From Opitutaceae bacterium (GTDB lineage Bacteria; Verrucomicrobiota; Verrucomicrobiia; Opitutales; Opitutaceae): 7,767 nucleotides of DNA. The DNA lies in contig JAHFTG010000100.1 in NCBI GenBank assembly GCA_023269455.1, positions 1 through 7,767 on the forward strand, read 5' to 3'. A program made the translations under genes and the position numbers. The stretch's first letter is position 1; each line of letters begins with the position of its first letter. The notes beneath the pieces were generated by a model. That model ran no database searches, had not been told where the DNA came from, and saw only the letters and a list, made by a program, of their open reading frames with translations. Below, piece by piece: positions 1 to 7,767 of this stretch.

Positions 1-549
1 CAGGCGTTTTTTGCGCGGCTGCTGGAGGACGAGGCGGACGCGTTGCGGCTCGTCGCGCCGGAGAAGGGGCGATTCCGCTCGTTCCTGCTGGTGGCGTTCA
101 AGCGTTTCATGGCCAACGCCTGGGACAAGGAGCGCACGCAAAAACGCGGCGGCGCGCATGCGCATGTCGCGTTCGATTCGGCGCTGGCCGAGAGTGGTTA
201 CCATGCCGGCCTGCGCGACGAGGCTTCGGCGGAAAAGCTCTACGAGCACCGCTGGGCGCTGACGCTGCTCGAAAGGGCGATGACGCGGTTGCGGGAGGAG
301 TTTGTCGCGGCGGGCAAGGCGAACGATTTCGACTGCCTGAAGACGCAGATGGCCGCGCCACGGAATGGGGCCGGTTATGCGGAAGTGGCGGCCAAGCTCG
401 GCATGACCGAAGGTGCCGCGCGCGTGGCGGTGCACCGTCTGCGTCGTAGGTTTCGCGAGGTGTTTCGCGAAGAAATCTCCCATACGGTTGCTGACGTCGC
501 GGAGATCGACGACGAGGTCCGGCACCTGCTGGCGGTTTTGAGTGGCTGA
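1..549 (+). CDS. ECF-type RNA polymerase sigma factor, 3' part (5' end outside window)
   Basis: The reading frame is open from the first base of the window to TGA at 547-549, giving 182 residues of a protein that starts upstream. The visible N-terminal part (QAFFARLLEDEAD, then GRFRSFLLVAFKRFMANAWDKERTQKRGG) resembles the late region 2 of the sigma-70 family ECF factors common in Planctomycetes and Verrucomicrobia. The C-terminal part carries a sigma region 4 helix-turn-helix at about residues 123-150 (GYAEVAAKLGMTEGAARVAVHRLRRRF), which would bind the promoter -35 element. The ending, with TVADVAEIDDEVRHLL, is also typical of this kinase-linked subgroup. The gene would direct RNA polymerase to a specific promoter set. 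A membrane Ser/Thr kinase gene follows 51 bp downstream on the same strand, so the kinase may control this factor (inference). An internal TTG at 43 lies mid-domain and is not the start. Family is confident; exact ECF group is not assigned. Confidence 0.88.
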   Translation, partial: QAFFARLLEDEADALRLVAPEKGRFRSFLLVAFKRFMANAWDKERTQKRGGAHAHVAFDSALAESGYHAGLRDEASAEKLYEHRWALTLLERAMTRLREEFVAAGKANDFDCLKTQMAAPRNGAGYAEVAAKLGMTEGAARVAVHRLRRRFREVFREEISHTVADVAEIDDEVRHLLAVLSG

Positions 550-564
550 AGATTTTTCAACAAA

Positions 565-600
565 CTGTGTAACGACGGGACTTTTTTCCTGATTTACCCG
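565..600 (+). promoter_or_regulatory. Possible ECF-type promoter in the sigma-kinase gap
   Basis: The 51-bp gap between the sigma factor and kinase genes is AT-richer than its surroundings. It contains TGTAAC at 568-573, similar to the AAC-containing -35 elements of many ECF promoters, and GATTTA at 591-596 about 17 bp further on. If used, transcription would begin almost at the kinase start, giving a leaderless or near-leaderless mRNA. This is motif resemblance only; the two genes could simply be cotranscribed. Confidence 0.25.
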
Positions 601-603
601 GTG

Positions 604-2613
<2,010 letters not shown>

Positions 2614-2631
2614 GCAATCACCGGAAAATCA

Positions 2632-2925
2632 ATGAACACCCCAAAACGCACGATCTGGTTTCCTGCGAAAACCTATGGCTACGGATGGGCCCCTCCGGTT
2701 TGCTGGCAGGGCTGGGTTGTAATCGGGGTTTATGTGGCCCTGCTGGTGACCGGCGCGATCTGGCTTCTGTCTAAAAACGCAGTCGAGAGTTTTGTCGCTT
2801 ATGCCTTGGGCATGTCTCTGGCCTTGGTGGTGGTCTGCTGGCTGAAGGGCGAGAAGCCCGCTTGGCGCTGGGGCCGTCGAGTTGATCACCGATCCGGCAT
2901 CGGAAAAATTGAGAAACGGGAATAA
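2632..2925 (+). CDS. Small two-helix membrane protein of unknown function
   Basis: This 97-residue protein starts 18 bp after the kinase stop, so the two genes are probably cotranscribed. The N-terminus has a distinctive aromatic segment, IWFPAKTYGYGWAPPVCWQGW (about residues 8-28 with the preceding Thr). Two hydrophobic helices follow (about 29-46 and 53-70), then a basic, Trp-containing tail with KGEKPAWRWG (about 72-81). I recall similar small proteins with a YGWGWG-PP-WQGW segment and a KGEKP-WRWG ending in many bacteria, without known function. The last 16 or so residues beyond WRWG look less typical and may be a lineage-specific extension or the result of a lost stop codon. Start at ATG 2632 is the only reasonable Met; a weak CCGGAAAA lies just upstream. 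Its location suggests an accessory membrane partner of the kinase, but nothing in the sequence proves this. Confidence 0.75.
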   Translation: MNTPKRTIWFPAKTYGYGWAPPVCWQGWVVIGVYVALLVTGAIWLLSKNAVESFVAYALGMSLALVVVCWLKGEKPAWRWGRRVDHRSGIGKIEKRE

Positions 2926-2930
2926 AACAG

Positions 2931-2964
2931 AAAAACCAGCCAACCCTGCGGTTGACTGGTCTTT
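2931..2964 (-). terminator. Rho-independent terminator of the rpmH-rnpA-yidD-yidC operon
   Basis: An inverted repeat pairs ACCAGCCAACC (2935-2945) with GGTTGACTGGT (2950-2960), giving 11 positions with a single C-A mismatch around a CTGC loop. Read on the minus strand, the stem begins 26 nt after the yidC stop and is followed by TTTTCTGTTTT, a good T-rich tail. On the plus strand it follows the small membrane gene by 9 bp, but only CTTTC comes after the stem, so termination there should be weaker. It sits between convergent genes and may serve both. Confidence 0.8.
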
Positions 2965-2982
2965 CAGCTCTCAACTTTCAGC
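2961..2982. repeat. Short direct repeat CTTTCAGC x2 beside the terminator
   Basis: CTTTCAGC occurs at 2961-2968 and again at 2975-2982, a 14-bp period, between the terminator stem and the yidC stop. It may be chance or a small slippage duplication; no function is suggested. Confidence 0.4.
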
Positions 2983-2986
2983 CTGC

Positions 2987-4792
2987 TTACTTCTTCTTCG
3001 GGGGCGTGACGTTTTTGATCTTCTTGCCGCCTTTGCCGGTGCCGCTGGGGACGCCGAGCGGGGTGGGGGTCGCATCAACCGTGTATTTGTTGACCACGAG
3101 CTGCTGGCCGATGGTGAACAGGCCGTTGATCGTCGAATACAGGGCGAGCGCGCAGGAGAAGTTGTAGCAGATCAGCGTGAAGAAAAACGGCATGAACTTG
3201 AAAATCTTCTGCTGGGTCGAATCGATCGAGGGCTGCGGGGTGAGGCGCATCTGGAAGACCATGGTGGCACCCATGAGCACGGGCATGATGTTGATCGGAA
3301 CTCCGAAAAGGTGCGCGATGGTGTCGGGGGCAGATAAGTCGGTCGCCCACAGGAAGCCTTGGAAGCGCAGCTCGGCGGTGCCTTGCAACATGCTGTAGAA
3401 GCCCACGAAGAGCGGGATGGTGATGAGGACGGGAATGCAGCCACCCATGGGGTTAACCTTGTGTTCCTTGAAGAGCTCCATCGTCGCCTGGTTGAGCTTC
3501 TGGGGCTGGTCCTTGTATTTCTCGCGGACGGCCTGCATGAGGGGCTGGAGTTTCTGCATGCGCTTGGCCGAGCGGGAGGCGGCGAGGGTGAAGGGCAGCG
3601 AGATGATCTTGAGGAGGAGCGTCATCAGGATGATGGCGACACCCCAGTTTTTCACGAAGGAGTGCATCCAGTTCATCAGGGTGTTCATCGCCGGGGCGAT
3701 CACGCCGCTGAAGAAGATGCGGTTAAAGAAATAGTGGTCATATTGCATGACCTTGTCCTCGTTGTGCGCGAACTTGGACAGGCGGGTGTATTCCTTGGGG
3801 CCGACGTAGAGGTCGCCCGCGAACGAGGTGGTGCCCTTGGCGGGGAGCGGCGGGAGGTCGAGCTTGATGTCGCCGGTCAGGCCGATGTTGGGCTGGGTGC
3901 TGCCTTTGAGCGGGGCGAGCTCGACGGGGCGAACGATGATGCCGGTGCCGGATTTATCGGGCGTGAAGATGCTGGCAAAGAACTGGTTTTTAATGGTGGC
4001 CCAGACGACGGGGCCGGGATGCTCGATGACGGACTTGGGCGGGTTCTCTTTGCCGAACCAGGTGAGGAAACCGCCGCCTTTGAATTCGCCGGTCTCGGTG
4101 ACCACGGCCTTGTCGCCGTCGTAGGTGGCGACGTTGAGATAGAGGCCGGCGTCGTTGGTGCTGACGAGGGCGGAGGTGCCGAGGTTCAGGACGTTGGGCA
4201 GCGGGGCGGGCAGATCGGTGAGATTGCGAAACGTGGTCTCGTGGCGGATACGGTAGGGATCGCCGGTGGTGTCGCCCGGCGCGTGGAGGGTGTAACGGCG
4301 CGTGACCTCGATGCGGTTTTCAAAAACGGCGCGGTAAACGACCTCGGTGGGCGTTGCGCTGACGAGCTGGAAGCGGGTGCCCTGGTCGAGGCCGGCGTAG
4401 CCGCTGAAGGCGAGGATGGGGGCGGCGTGCGTCTGGTTGAAGACGAAGGGCTCGGGGCTGCTTTGGTTGGCGGTGTATTTCTTGAAGGCGACGTTGCTGA
4501 TGGCGCCACCGAAATCGGTGAGGCGCAGCTCGACGTAGTCGTTGGCGAGCGTGGTGGTGGTGGCGTGGGCGTTGTCGTCCACGAGGGCGGCGAAGGCCGG
4601 AGAGTTGGCGTTCGCGGGGAGCGTGGAGACGGCGGTCTGGCCGAGGGTGGCGGCGGGACCGGTCGAGCCGGGTGTCGAGGCCGCGATGGCGACGGGAGCC
4701 GGAGCGGGCGGCGTGTGCTGGCTGGTGTAGTAAAGGCTGCCGAAGGCGAGGAGGAGCAGGAGGACCCCGATGGTCGTGTTCTTTTTATCCAT
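2987..4792 (-). CDS. yidC: Membrane protein insertase YidC
   Basis: This is the 601-residue YidC/Oxa1/Alb3-family insertase, which places proteins into the inner membrane alone or with SecYEG. The start is ATG at 4792-4790 (MDKKNTTIGV), which puts the first transmembrane helix at residues 8-23 as in Gram-negative YidC; the upstream in-frame extension is low-complexity and overlaps yidD. A Pro/Ala/Thr-rich linker (about 25-65) leads to the large periplasmic domain (about 80-345). The conserved insertase core covers about 360-570, with NWGVAIILMTLLLK, KVNPMGGCIPVLITIPLF, LMGATMVFQMRLTP and ALYSTINGLFTIGQQ. The short tail is basic (KGGKKIKNVTPPKKK), suited to ribosome contact. Lys395 occupies the position of the hydrophilic-groove Arg (Arg366 in E. 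coli). It is the last gene of the rpmH cluster, 50 bp after yidD, and no Shine-Dalgarno is visible. Confidence 0.96.
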   Translation of the reverse strand: MDKKNTTIGVLLLLLAFGSLYYTSQHTPPAPAPVAIAASTPGSTGPAATLGQTAVSTLPANANSPAFAALVDDNAHATTTTLANDYVELRLTDFGGAISNVAFKKYTANQSSPEPFVFNQTHAAPILAFSGYAGLDQGTRFQLVSATPTEVVYRAVFENRIEVTRRYTLHAPGDTTGDPYRIRHETTFRNLTDLPAPLPNVLNLGTSALVSTNDAGLYLNVATYDGDKAVVTETGEFKGGGFLTWFGKENPPKSVIEHPGPVVWATIKNQFFASIFTPDKSGTGIIVRPVELAPLKGSTQPNIGLTGDIKLDLPPLPAKGTTSFAGDLYVGPKEYTRLSKFAHNEDKVMQYDHYFFNRIFFSGVIAPAMNTLMNWMHSFVKNWGVAIILMTLLLKIISLPFTLAASRSAKRMQKLQPLMQAVREKYKDQPQKLNQATMELFKEHKVNPMGGCIPVLITIPLFVGFYSMLQGTAELRFQGFLWATDLSAPDTIAHLFGVPINIMPVLMGATMVFQMRLTPQPSIDSTQQKIFKFMPFFFTLICYNFSCALALYSTINGLFTIGQQLVVNKYTVDATPTPLGVPSGTGKGGKKIKNVTPPKKK

Positions 4793-4816
4793 GAAAAGGG
4801 AAGGCTGGGAGTGGCG

Positions 4817-4846
4817 TTTAAAAAAATGAAGGGCTAAAAAATTCAA
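4817..4846 (-). promoter_or_regulatory. Possible internal promoter for yidC
   Basis: The yidD-yidC gap is unusually AT-rich for this window. On the minus strand TTGAAT (4846-4841, overlapping the yidD stop) is followed after 17-18 bp by TTTTAA/TTTAAA (4823-4817). This resembles a sigma-70 promoter with a weak -10 and would leave a 5' leader of roughly 20 nt before the yidC ATG. It could also be no more than an AT-rich spacer. Confidence 0.3.
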
Positions 4847-5160
4847 CTGCGCACGCAGGCCGGGCGCGAGGCACGGCGGGGTGTTTTGGCGGGCACGGGA
4901 TCGAAGCCGCCGGCGTGCAGGGGCGTGCAGCGAAGCAGGCGGCGAAGCGCGAACCACGCGCCGATCAACGCGCCGTGAGTGCGGACGGCCTCGGCCGCGT
5001 AGTGCGAACAGGTGGGGTGAAACCGGCAGCCGCAGGCGGACCCGAACACTGCCGGGAGCACGGGGGACAATGTGCGCTGATACAGCCAGACGAGCCCGAG
5101 GAGCGCGCGCGTGGGGAGGCGGGCGGCGAACCGGAGGAGTTTGGCGGGTGCATCAGGCAT
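4843..5160 (-). CDS. yidD: Membrane protein insertion efficiency factor YidD
   Basis: This 105-residue protein belongs to the YidD family, a small membrane-associated protein encoded between rnpA and yidC that improves YidC-dependent insertion. An amphipathic or hydrophobic N-terminal helix (about 8-27) leads into YQRTLSPVLP (27-36). The conserved CRFHPTCSHYAAEAV (45-59) follows, then GAWFALRRLLRCTPLHAGGFDPVP (about 67-90). The three family cysteines Cys45, Cys51 and Cys78 are present; Cys43 is extra. The start is ATG at 5160-5158, which overlaps the last 8 bases of rnpA (ATGCCTGA) and suggests translational coupling. The frame stays open further upstream inside rnpA, but that stretch lacks family similarity. 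The C-terminal tail after DPVP is short and Arg-rich. Confidence 0.95.
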   Translation of the reverse strand: MPDAPAKLLRFAARLPTRALLGLVWLYQRTLSPVLPAVFGSACGCRFHPTCSHYAAEAVRTHGALIGAWFALRRLLRCTPLHAGGFDPVPAKTPRRASRPACVRS

Positions 5161-5590
5161 GGGCGGGCGGGAAAATTTTGCGGCAGGCGTCCACGAACTT
5201 TCGTTCGATCTCGCGATACTCAAGCCGATTGAGCGAGCTGCGGGCGACGAGAAGGAGATCATGCCCGGCGGGCACAAGTTCCTGATATTGACGAAAAACT
5301 TCGCGGAGGCGGCGTTTGGCGCGAGCGCGTTTCACGGCGTTGCCGACGGCGGAGCGGGAGGCGACCACGCCGAGACGGGCATCGGCAGGCGGATTTTCAG
5401 GCGCGGAAATCGATGGCGGGGCGAGCATCGGCTCGCCAATGCTCGGTGCCACTACGCTGGGCGAGGCTTCGGGTGCGGCGCGGCGGGCATACCAAAGCAT
5501 AAAGGCGCCGCAATCATGGCGGCGCCCGTGGGTCCTGACATGCTGGAAATCCAACTGGCGCCGCAGACGTTGCTCGGCGCAGAAGCGCAT
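5153..5590 (-). CDS. rnpA: Ribonuclease P protein component
   Basis: This 145-residue protein is the protein subunit of RNase P, which binds the catalytic RNA and helps it cleave 5' leaders from pre-tRNAs. The N-terminus (EQRLRRQLDFQHVRTHGRRHDCGAFMLWY) and the basic helix GNAVKRARAKRRLREVFRQ (about 83-101) are diagnostic, and the DLLLVAR strand and C-terminal helix follow. The family is usually about 110-130 residues. Here a Pro/Ala/Ser-rich insert at about residues 39-70 (AAPEASPSVVAPS and onward, ending NPPADA) accounts for the extra length. In the RNR motif the Asn is replaced by Ala (Arg88-Ala89-Arg90). The start is ATG at 5590-5588, 39 bp after the rpmH stop; no Shine-Dalgarno is seen. 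The 3' end overlaps yidD. Confidence 0.94.
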   Translation of the reverse strand: MRFCAEQRLRRQLDFQHVRTHGRRHDCGAFMLWYARRAAPEASPSVVAPSIGEPMLAPPSISAPENPPADARLGVVASRSAVGNAVKRARAKRRLREVFRQYQELVPAGHDLLLVARSSLNRLEYREIERKFVDACRKIFPPAHA

Positions 5591-5629
5591 GTAGGGGAGG
5601 AGATTGCTACGCCGGAAGGCGGACGCAGC

Positions 5630-5767
5630 TTAGACGACGGTCAGCCGTTTACGGCCTTTGCGACGGCGGTTTGCGAGGACCGCACGGCCACCTTTGGTGG
5701 CTTTACGGGCAAAGAAACCGATCTTGCGGGCGCGTTTTATGCGGTGCGGGCGAAAGGTGGGCATCAT
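5630..5767 (-). CDS. rpmH: 50S ribosomal protein L34
   Basis: Reading the minus strand gives MMPTFRPHRIKRARKIGFFA followed by RKATKGGRAVLANRRRKGRK and RLTVV, 45 residues. This is bacterial L34, a small very basic protein of the large ribosomal subunit that binds 23S rRNA. The match to the family pattern (M--TF-P-----R--GF-AR--T--GR-VL--RR-KGRK-LTV) is complete, except that Gly-Phe-Arg is here Gly-Phe-Phe. Two ATG codons lie side by side at 5767 and 5764. The first is chosen because it gives the same N-terminal spacing as E. coli L34 (MKRTFQP against MMPTFRP). It heads the rpmH-rnpA-yidD-yidC cluster. No Shine-Dalgarno sequence precedes it. Confidence 0.96.
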   Translation of the reverse strand: MMPTFRPHRIKRARKIGFFARKATKGGRAVLANRRRKGRKRLTVV

Positions 5768-5794
5768 GGGCTTTTAAGTGGTTAAGAGGTGACG

Positions 5795-5823
5795 GAAGTG
5801 CCCGAGTAGGGGGCGGCTGTCAA
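5795..5823 (-). promoter_or_regulatory. Candidate promoter of rpmH-rnpA-yidD-yidC
   Basis: The 75-bp gap between the oxidoreductase gene and rpmH contains a perfect TTGACA -35 hexamer on the minus strand (5823-5818). The hexamer 17 bp downstream (CACTTC, 5800-5795) is a poor -10, so the assignment rests on the -35 and on location. Transcription would start near 5788, leaving a leader of about 20 nt. Confidence 0.4.
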
Positions 5824-5842
5824 GGGCGTGTTTGAGGGCACC

Positions 5843-7102
5843 TCAACTCCAGGCATGGAGCGGCGGGTTCACGCCGTTGAGGGCATGGTTGCCGATGATC
5901 GCGTATTTCCAGCGCACGGGGTCGTGCAAGGTGTGGGTGCGGGCGTTGCGCCAGTGGCGATCAAGGTTGTGTTCGGCGAGCGTCGAGCGCGTGCCGCCAA
6001 GTTCAAAGAGCTTGTTGGTCGCGGCGAGTGCAACCTCGGTGCTCAGCACTTTCGCCTCGGCCACGGTAAGCTGGGCTTGGGCAACGCTCGCGGCGGTCGG
6101 CTCGGCCACGGCGCGGTCCACGGCGTGACCGGCTTTTTCGAGGAGGGCCTGCGTGGCGTGCAGGCGGATGGTGAGGTCGCCGATGGCTTGGATGGTGTAG
6201 GGGTCTTGCGTGGCGTGGTCGTGGCCGCTGTCCACCCAGGCGCGGGCCTTGCCGCGCACGAAGGCGATGGTCTCGTCGATGGCGGTCTTGGCGATGCCGG
6301 TGTCCACAGCGGCTTGGATGATCTGGAAGATCGCGCCGTCGGCGGTGGGTTTATCGTAGCCTTTGTAGCCGGGGACGAGGTGGGTCTTGGGCACTTTGAC
6401 GTGATCAAGAATGACGGTGCCGCTGAGCGTGGTGCGCTGGCCGAAGCTCGACCAGTCGTTGATGACGGTGAGGCCGGGGGCATCGCGCTCGGCGATGGCA
6501 TACCAAGCGCGGCCTTCGTCGTCCAAGGCCACGATGGGCACGAGGTGGGCGAGAAGCGCGCCCGAGGAATAGAATTTTTTTCCGGTGACGATGACGTGGT
6601 CGCCGGCGTCGGTGAACTTGGTCTCGAAATCGGCCGCGCGCCTGGACCCGAATTCGGAGAAAGCGTTGCCGAAGCGGGTGCCTTTTAGGACTTCGACGAA
6701 GAGTAGTTTTTGTTGGGCCGGATCGGATACGGTGCGGAGCGCGGCGACCACGCCGAGGTGGTTTTGCGGGATCTGGCCGAGGGAGGAATCGGCGGCGGAG
6801 ATGATTTCGATTACTTTGGCGATCGTGGCGTAGGAGAGCTCGGGGCCGCCGAAGGCTTTGGGGACGTTGATCGACCAGAGGCCGCTTTGGGAGAAGGCGT
6901 CGAGCTCCTCGACGGGCCAGAGGCGGTTGCGATCACGGTCCGAGGCGCCTTTGGCGAATTCTGCGGCGAGGCGTTCGGCGATGGCGATGGCTTCGGCGTC
7001 GGTTTTGATGATGTGGGCGGGCGTGGTAGGACGCGGGACGCCGGGAACGCCTTGCGGGCGGGAGGAGGGCAAGGGGGCTTCGACTTGGAGGATGGTGGAC
7101 AT
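5843..7102 (-). CDS. SfnB-like acyl-CoA dehydrogenase-fold oxidoreductase (sulfur acquisition type)
   Basis: This 419-residue protein has the acyl-CoA dehydrogenase fold and reads like the SfnB family of sulfur-acquisition oxidoreductases. Relatives such as DszC and other flavin-dependent monooxygenases use the same fold. Typical segments are AHIIKTDAEAIAIAERLAAEF (about 29-49), SGLWSINVPKAFGG (73-86), SLGQIPQNH (107-115), FGNAFSEFGSR (144-154), VTGKKFYSSGALLAH (172-186), DWSSFGQRTTLSGTV (216-230) and DRHWRNARTHTLHDP (381-395). The C-terminal region has the RTHTLHDPVRWKY pattern in place of the EGT-type loop with the catalytic Glu of true acyl-CoA dehydrogenases. This favours oxygenation or desulfurisation over beta-oxidation (inference). 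The start is ATG at 7102-7100 (MSTILQVEAP); the frame continues upstream into the ABC gene without family similarity. It follows the ABC ATPase by 34 bp and is probably cotranscribed with it. Substrate is unknown. Confidence 0.9.
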   Translation of the reverse strand: MSTILQVEAPLPSSRPQGVPGVPRPTTPAHIIKTDAEAIAIAERLAAEFAKGASDRDRNRLWPVEELDAFSQSGLWSINVPKAFGGPELSYATIAKVIEIISAADSSLGQIPQNHLGVVAALRTVSDPAQQKLLFVEVLKGTRFGNAFSEFGSRRAADFETKFTDAGDHVIVTGKKFYSSGALLAHLVPIVALDDEGRAWYAIAERDAPGLTVINDWSSFGQRTTLSGTVILDHVKVPKTHLVPGYKGYDKPTADGAIFQIIQAAVDTGIAKTAIDETIAFVRGKARAWVDSGHDHATQDPYTIQAIGDLTIRLHATQALLEKAGHAVDRAVAEPTAASVAQAQLTVAEAKVLSTEVALAATNKLFELGGTRSTLAEHNLDRHWRNARTHTLHDPVRWKYAIIGNHALNGVNPPLHAWS

Positions 7103-7136
7103 GAGTTGGGTTGAGTTGAATTTCGGGTTTGAGGAA

Positions 7137-7767
7137 TCAGGCGGTGGCGAGTTTTTCGCCGAGGTAAAAGGATTTGATGTCGGTGCGGCGGCGGAGGGTA
7201 TCGGCATCGCTTTCGAGCACGGTGGTGCCGGTTTCGAGCACGATGGCGCGGTGCGCGTATTGGAGGGCGACGGTGGAGTTTTGCTCGGTCACGAGGATCG
7301 AGAGGCCCTCGGTTTGATTGAGGACGCGGAGCGTGCGAAAAATGCCCTGCACGATGAGGGGTGCGAGGCCCATGGAGGGTTCGTCGAGCACGAGAAGTTT
7401 GGGGCGGGCCATGAGAGCGCGACCGATGGCGGTCATCTGCTGTTCACCGCCGGAGGTGAGGCCGGTGACGGCTTTTCGTTTTTCAACGAGGCGGGGGAAC
7501 AGCGTGTAAACGCGTTCCAGATCTTGGGACAGTTCTGCGCGAGTGGATCCGCGGCCGATGCCGCCGGTGACGAGGTTTTCCTCGACGGTGAGCGTGCGGA
7601 AGCAGTGGCGGCCTTCGAGCACCGGCACCAGGCCTCGCCGAACAAGATCGGCGGGGCGGGTGCGGGTGACATCGAGACCTTCGTAGCGGATGCGGCCGGC
7701 AGTGAGTCGTCCGCGCTCGGCTTGCAACAGGTTGGAGACGGCTTTGAGCGTGGTGGTCTTGCCGGAT
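7137..7767 (-). CDS. ABC transporter ATP-binding protein, LivF-like (5' end outside window)
   Basis: The frame is open to the right edge of the window and encodes the last 209 residues of an ABC ATPase. It begins within Walker A (SGKTTTLKAVSNLL). It contains VLEGRHCFRTLTVEENLVTG (about 49-68), the signature SGGEQQMTAIGRALMARPK (105-123), Walker B LLVLDEPS (124-131) and the switch segment TEQN (160-163). Gln in the switch (TEQN) and the EGRH segment are hallmarks of the LivF branch of branched-chain amino-acid-type (HAAT) importers. As one of two ATPases of such a system it would power uptake of an amino acid, amide or similar small molecule. The downstream SfnB-like gene suggests an organosulfur substrate, but this is inference. 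Partner permease, LivG-like and binding-protein genes would lie beyond the window. It ends with TGA at 7139-7137. Confidence 0.92.
   Translation of the reverse strand, partial: SGKTTTLKAVSNLLQAERGRLTAGRIRYEGLDVTRTRPADLVRRGLVPVLEGRHCFRTLTVEENLVTGGIGRGSTRAELSQDLERVYTLFPRLVEKRKAVTGLTSGGEQQMTAIGRALMARPKLLVLDEPSMGLAPLIVQGIFRTLRVLNQTEGLSILVTEQNSTVALQYAHRAIVLETGTTVLESDADTLRRRTDIKSFYLGEKLATA

Noticed and set aside
2889..2903. Small hairpin CCGAT-CCGGC-ATCGG as a terminator for the small membrane gene
   Set aside because: The stem is only 5 bp, is inside the coding region and is followed by A residues, not T. The hairpin at 2931-2964 is a much better candidate.
3359..4837. 492-codon open frame on the + strand opposite yidC
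   Set aside because: Its translation is Gly/Glu/Val-rich with no recognisable motif, and it lies exactly antisense to an unmistakable YidC. Long antisense frames are expected in GC-rich genes.
4793..4957. N-terminal extension of YidC to an upstream start
   Set aside because: The 55 extra residues would overlap yidD and are Arg/Pro/Ala-rich. Starting at 4792 places the first membrane helix where the family has it.
5161..5277. N-terminal extension of YidD
   Set aside because: It would lie wholly inside rnpA and has no YidD similarity; ATG at 5160 gives the normal length and a typical overlap.
5111..5785. 224-codon + strand frame across rnpA and rpmH
   Set aside because: It lies antisense to two well-recognised genes and has no recognisable domain.
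5828..6688. 286-codon open frame on the + strand opposite the SfnB-like gene
   Set aside because: It is a low-complexity Gly/Val/Asp-rich translation with no family features; the minus strand has the full set of SfnB-like motifs.
6710..7114. 134-codon Gly/Asp/Glu-rich frame on the + strand
   Set aside because: It is a shadow of the N-terminal coding region of the oxidoreductase, with composition bias only.

Overview
The window is about 7.8 kb of GC-rich bacterial chromosome. It most resembles Verrucomicrobiota, probably the Opitutaceae. This is inferred from family resemblance: an ECF sigma factor paired with a zinc-ribbon Ser/Thr kinase, an L34 beginning MMPTFRPHR, a Bacteroidetes/Verrucomicrobia-like YidC, and starts that lack Shine-Dalgarno sequences. 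No rRNA, tRNA, CRISPR array, insertion sequence or phage gene is visible.

Left part (1-2925, + strand) is a signalling cassette. It holds the 3' part of an ECF-type sigma factor gene, then a 669/670-residue membrane Ser/Thr kinase, then a 97-residue two-helix membrane protein 18 bp downstream. The kinase has an N-terminal zinc ribbon, a complete catalytic domain, about three transmembrane helices and two tandem DUF4019-like domains predicted outside the membrane. The layout suggests an envelope or environmental signal read by the duplicated domain and passed by phosphorylation, possibly to the neighbouring sigma factor. That link is inference.

Middle part (2926-5767, - strand) is the conserved cluster rpmH-rnpA-yidD-yidC: ribosomal protein L34, the RNase P protein, the YidD insertion factor and the YidC insertase. 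rnpA and yidD overlap by 8 bp. RnpA carries an unusual Pro/Ala/Ser-rich insert, its RNR motif lacks the Asn, and YidC has Lys in place of the usual groove Arg. A stem-loop with a T-rich tail at 2931-2964 ends this operon, where it converges on the + strand cassette.

Right part (5843-7767, - strand) holds the 3' part of a LivF-type ABC transporter ATPase gene (running off the window) and, 34 bp downstream, an SfnB-like acyl-CoA-dehydrogenase-fold oxidoreductase. Together they suggest uptake and oxidation of an organosulfur compound.

Most of the window is ordinary housekeeping and metabolic sequence. The most worthwhile target is the sigma/kinase/small membrane protein trio. I see no clear evidence of a wholly new system.
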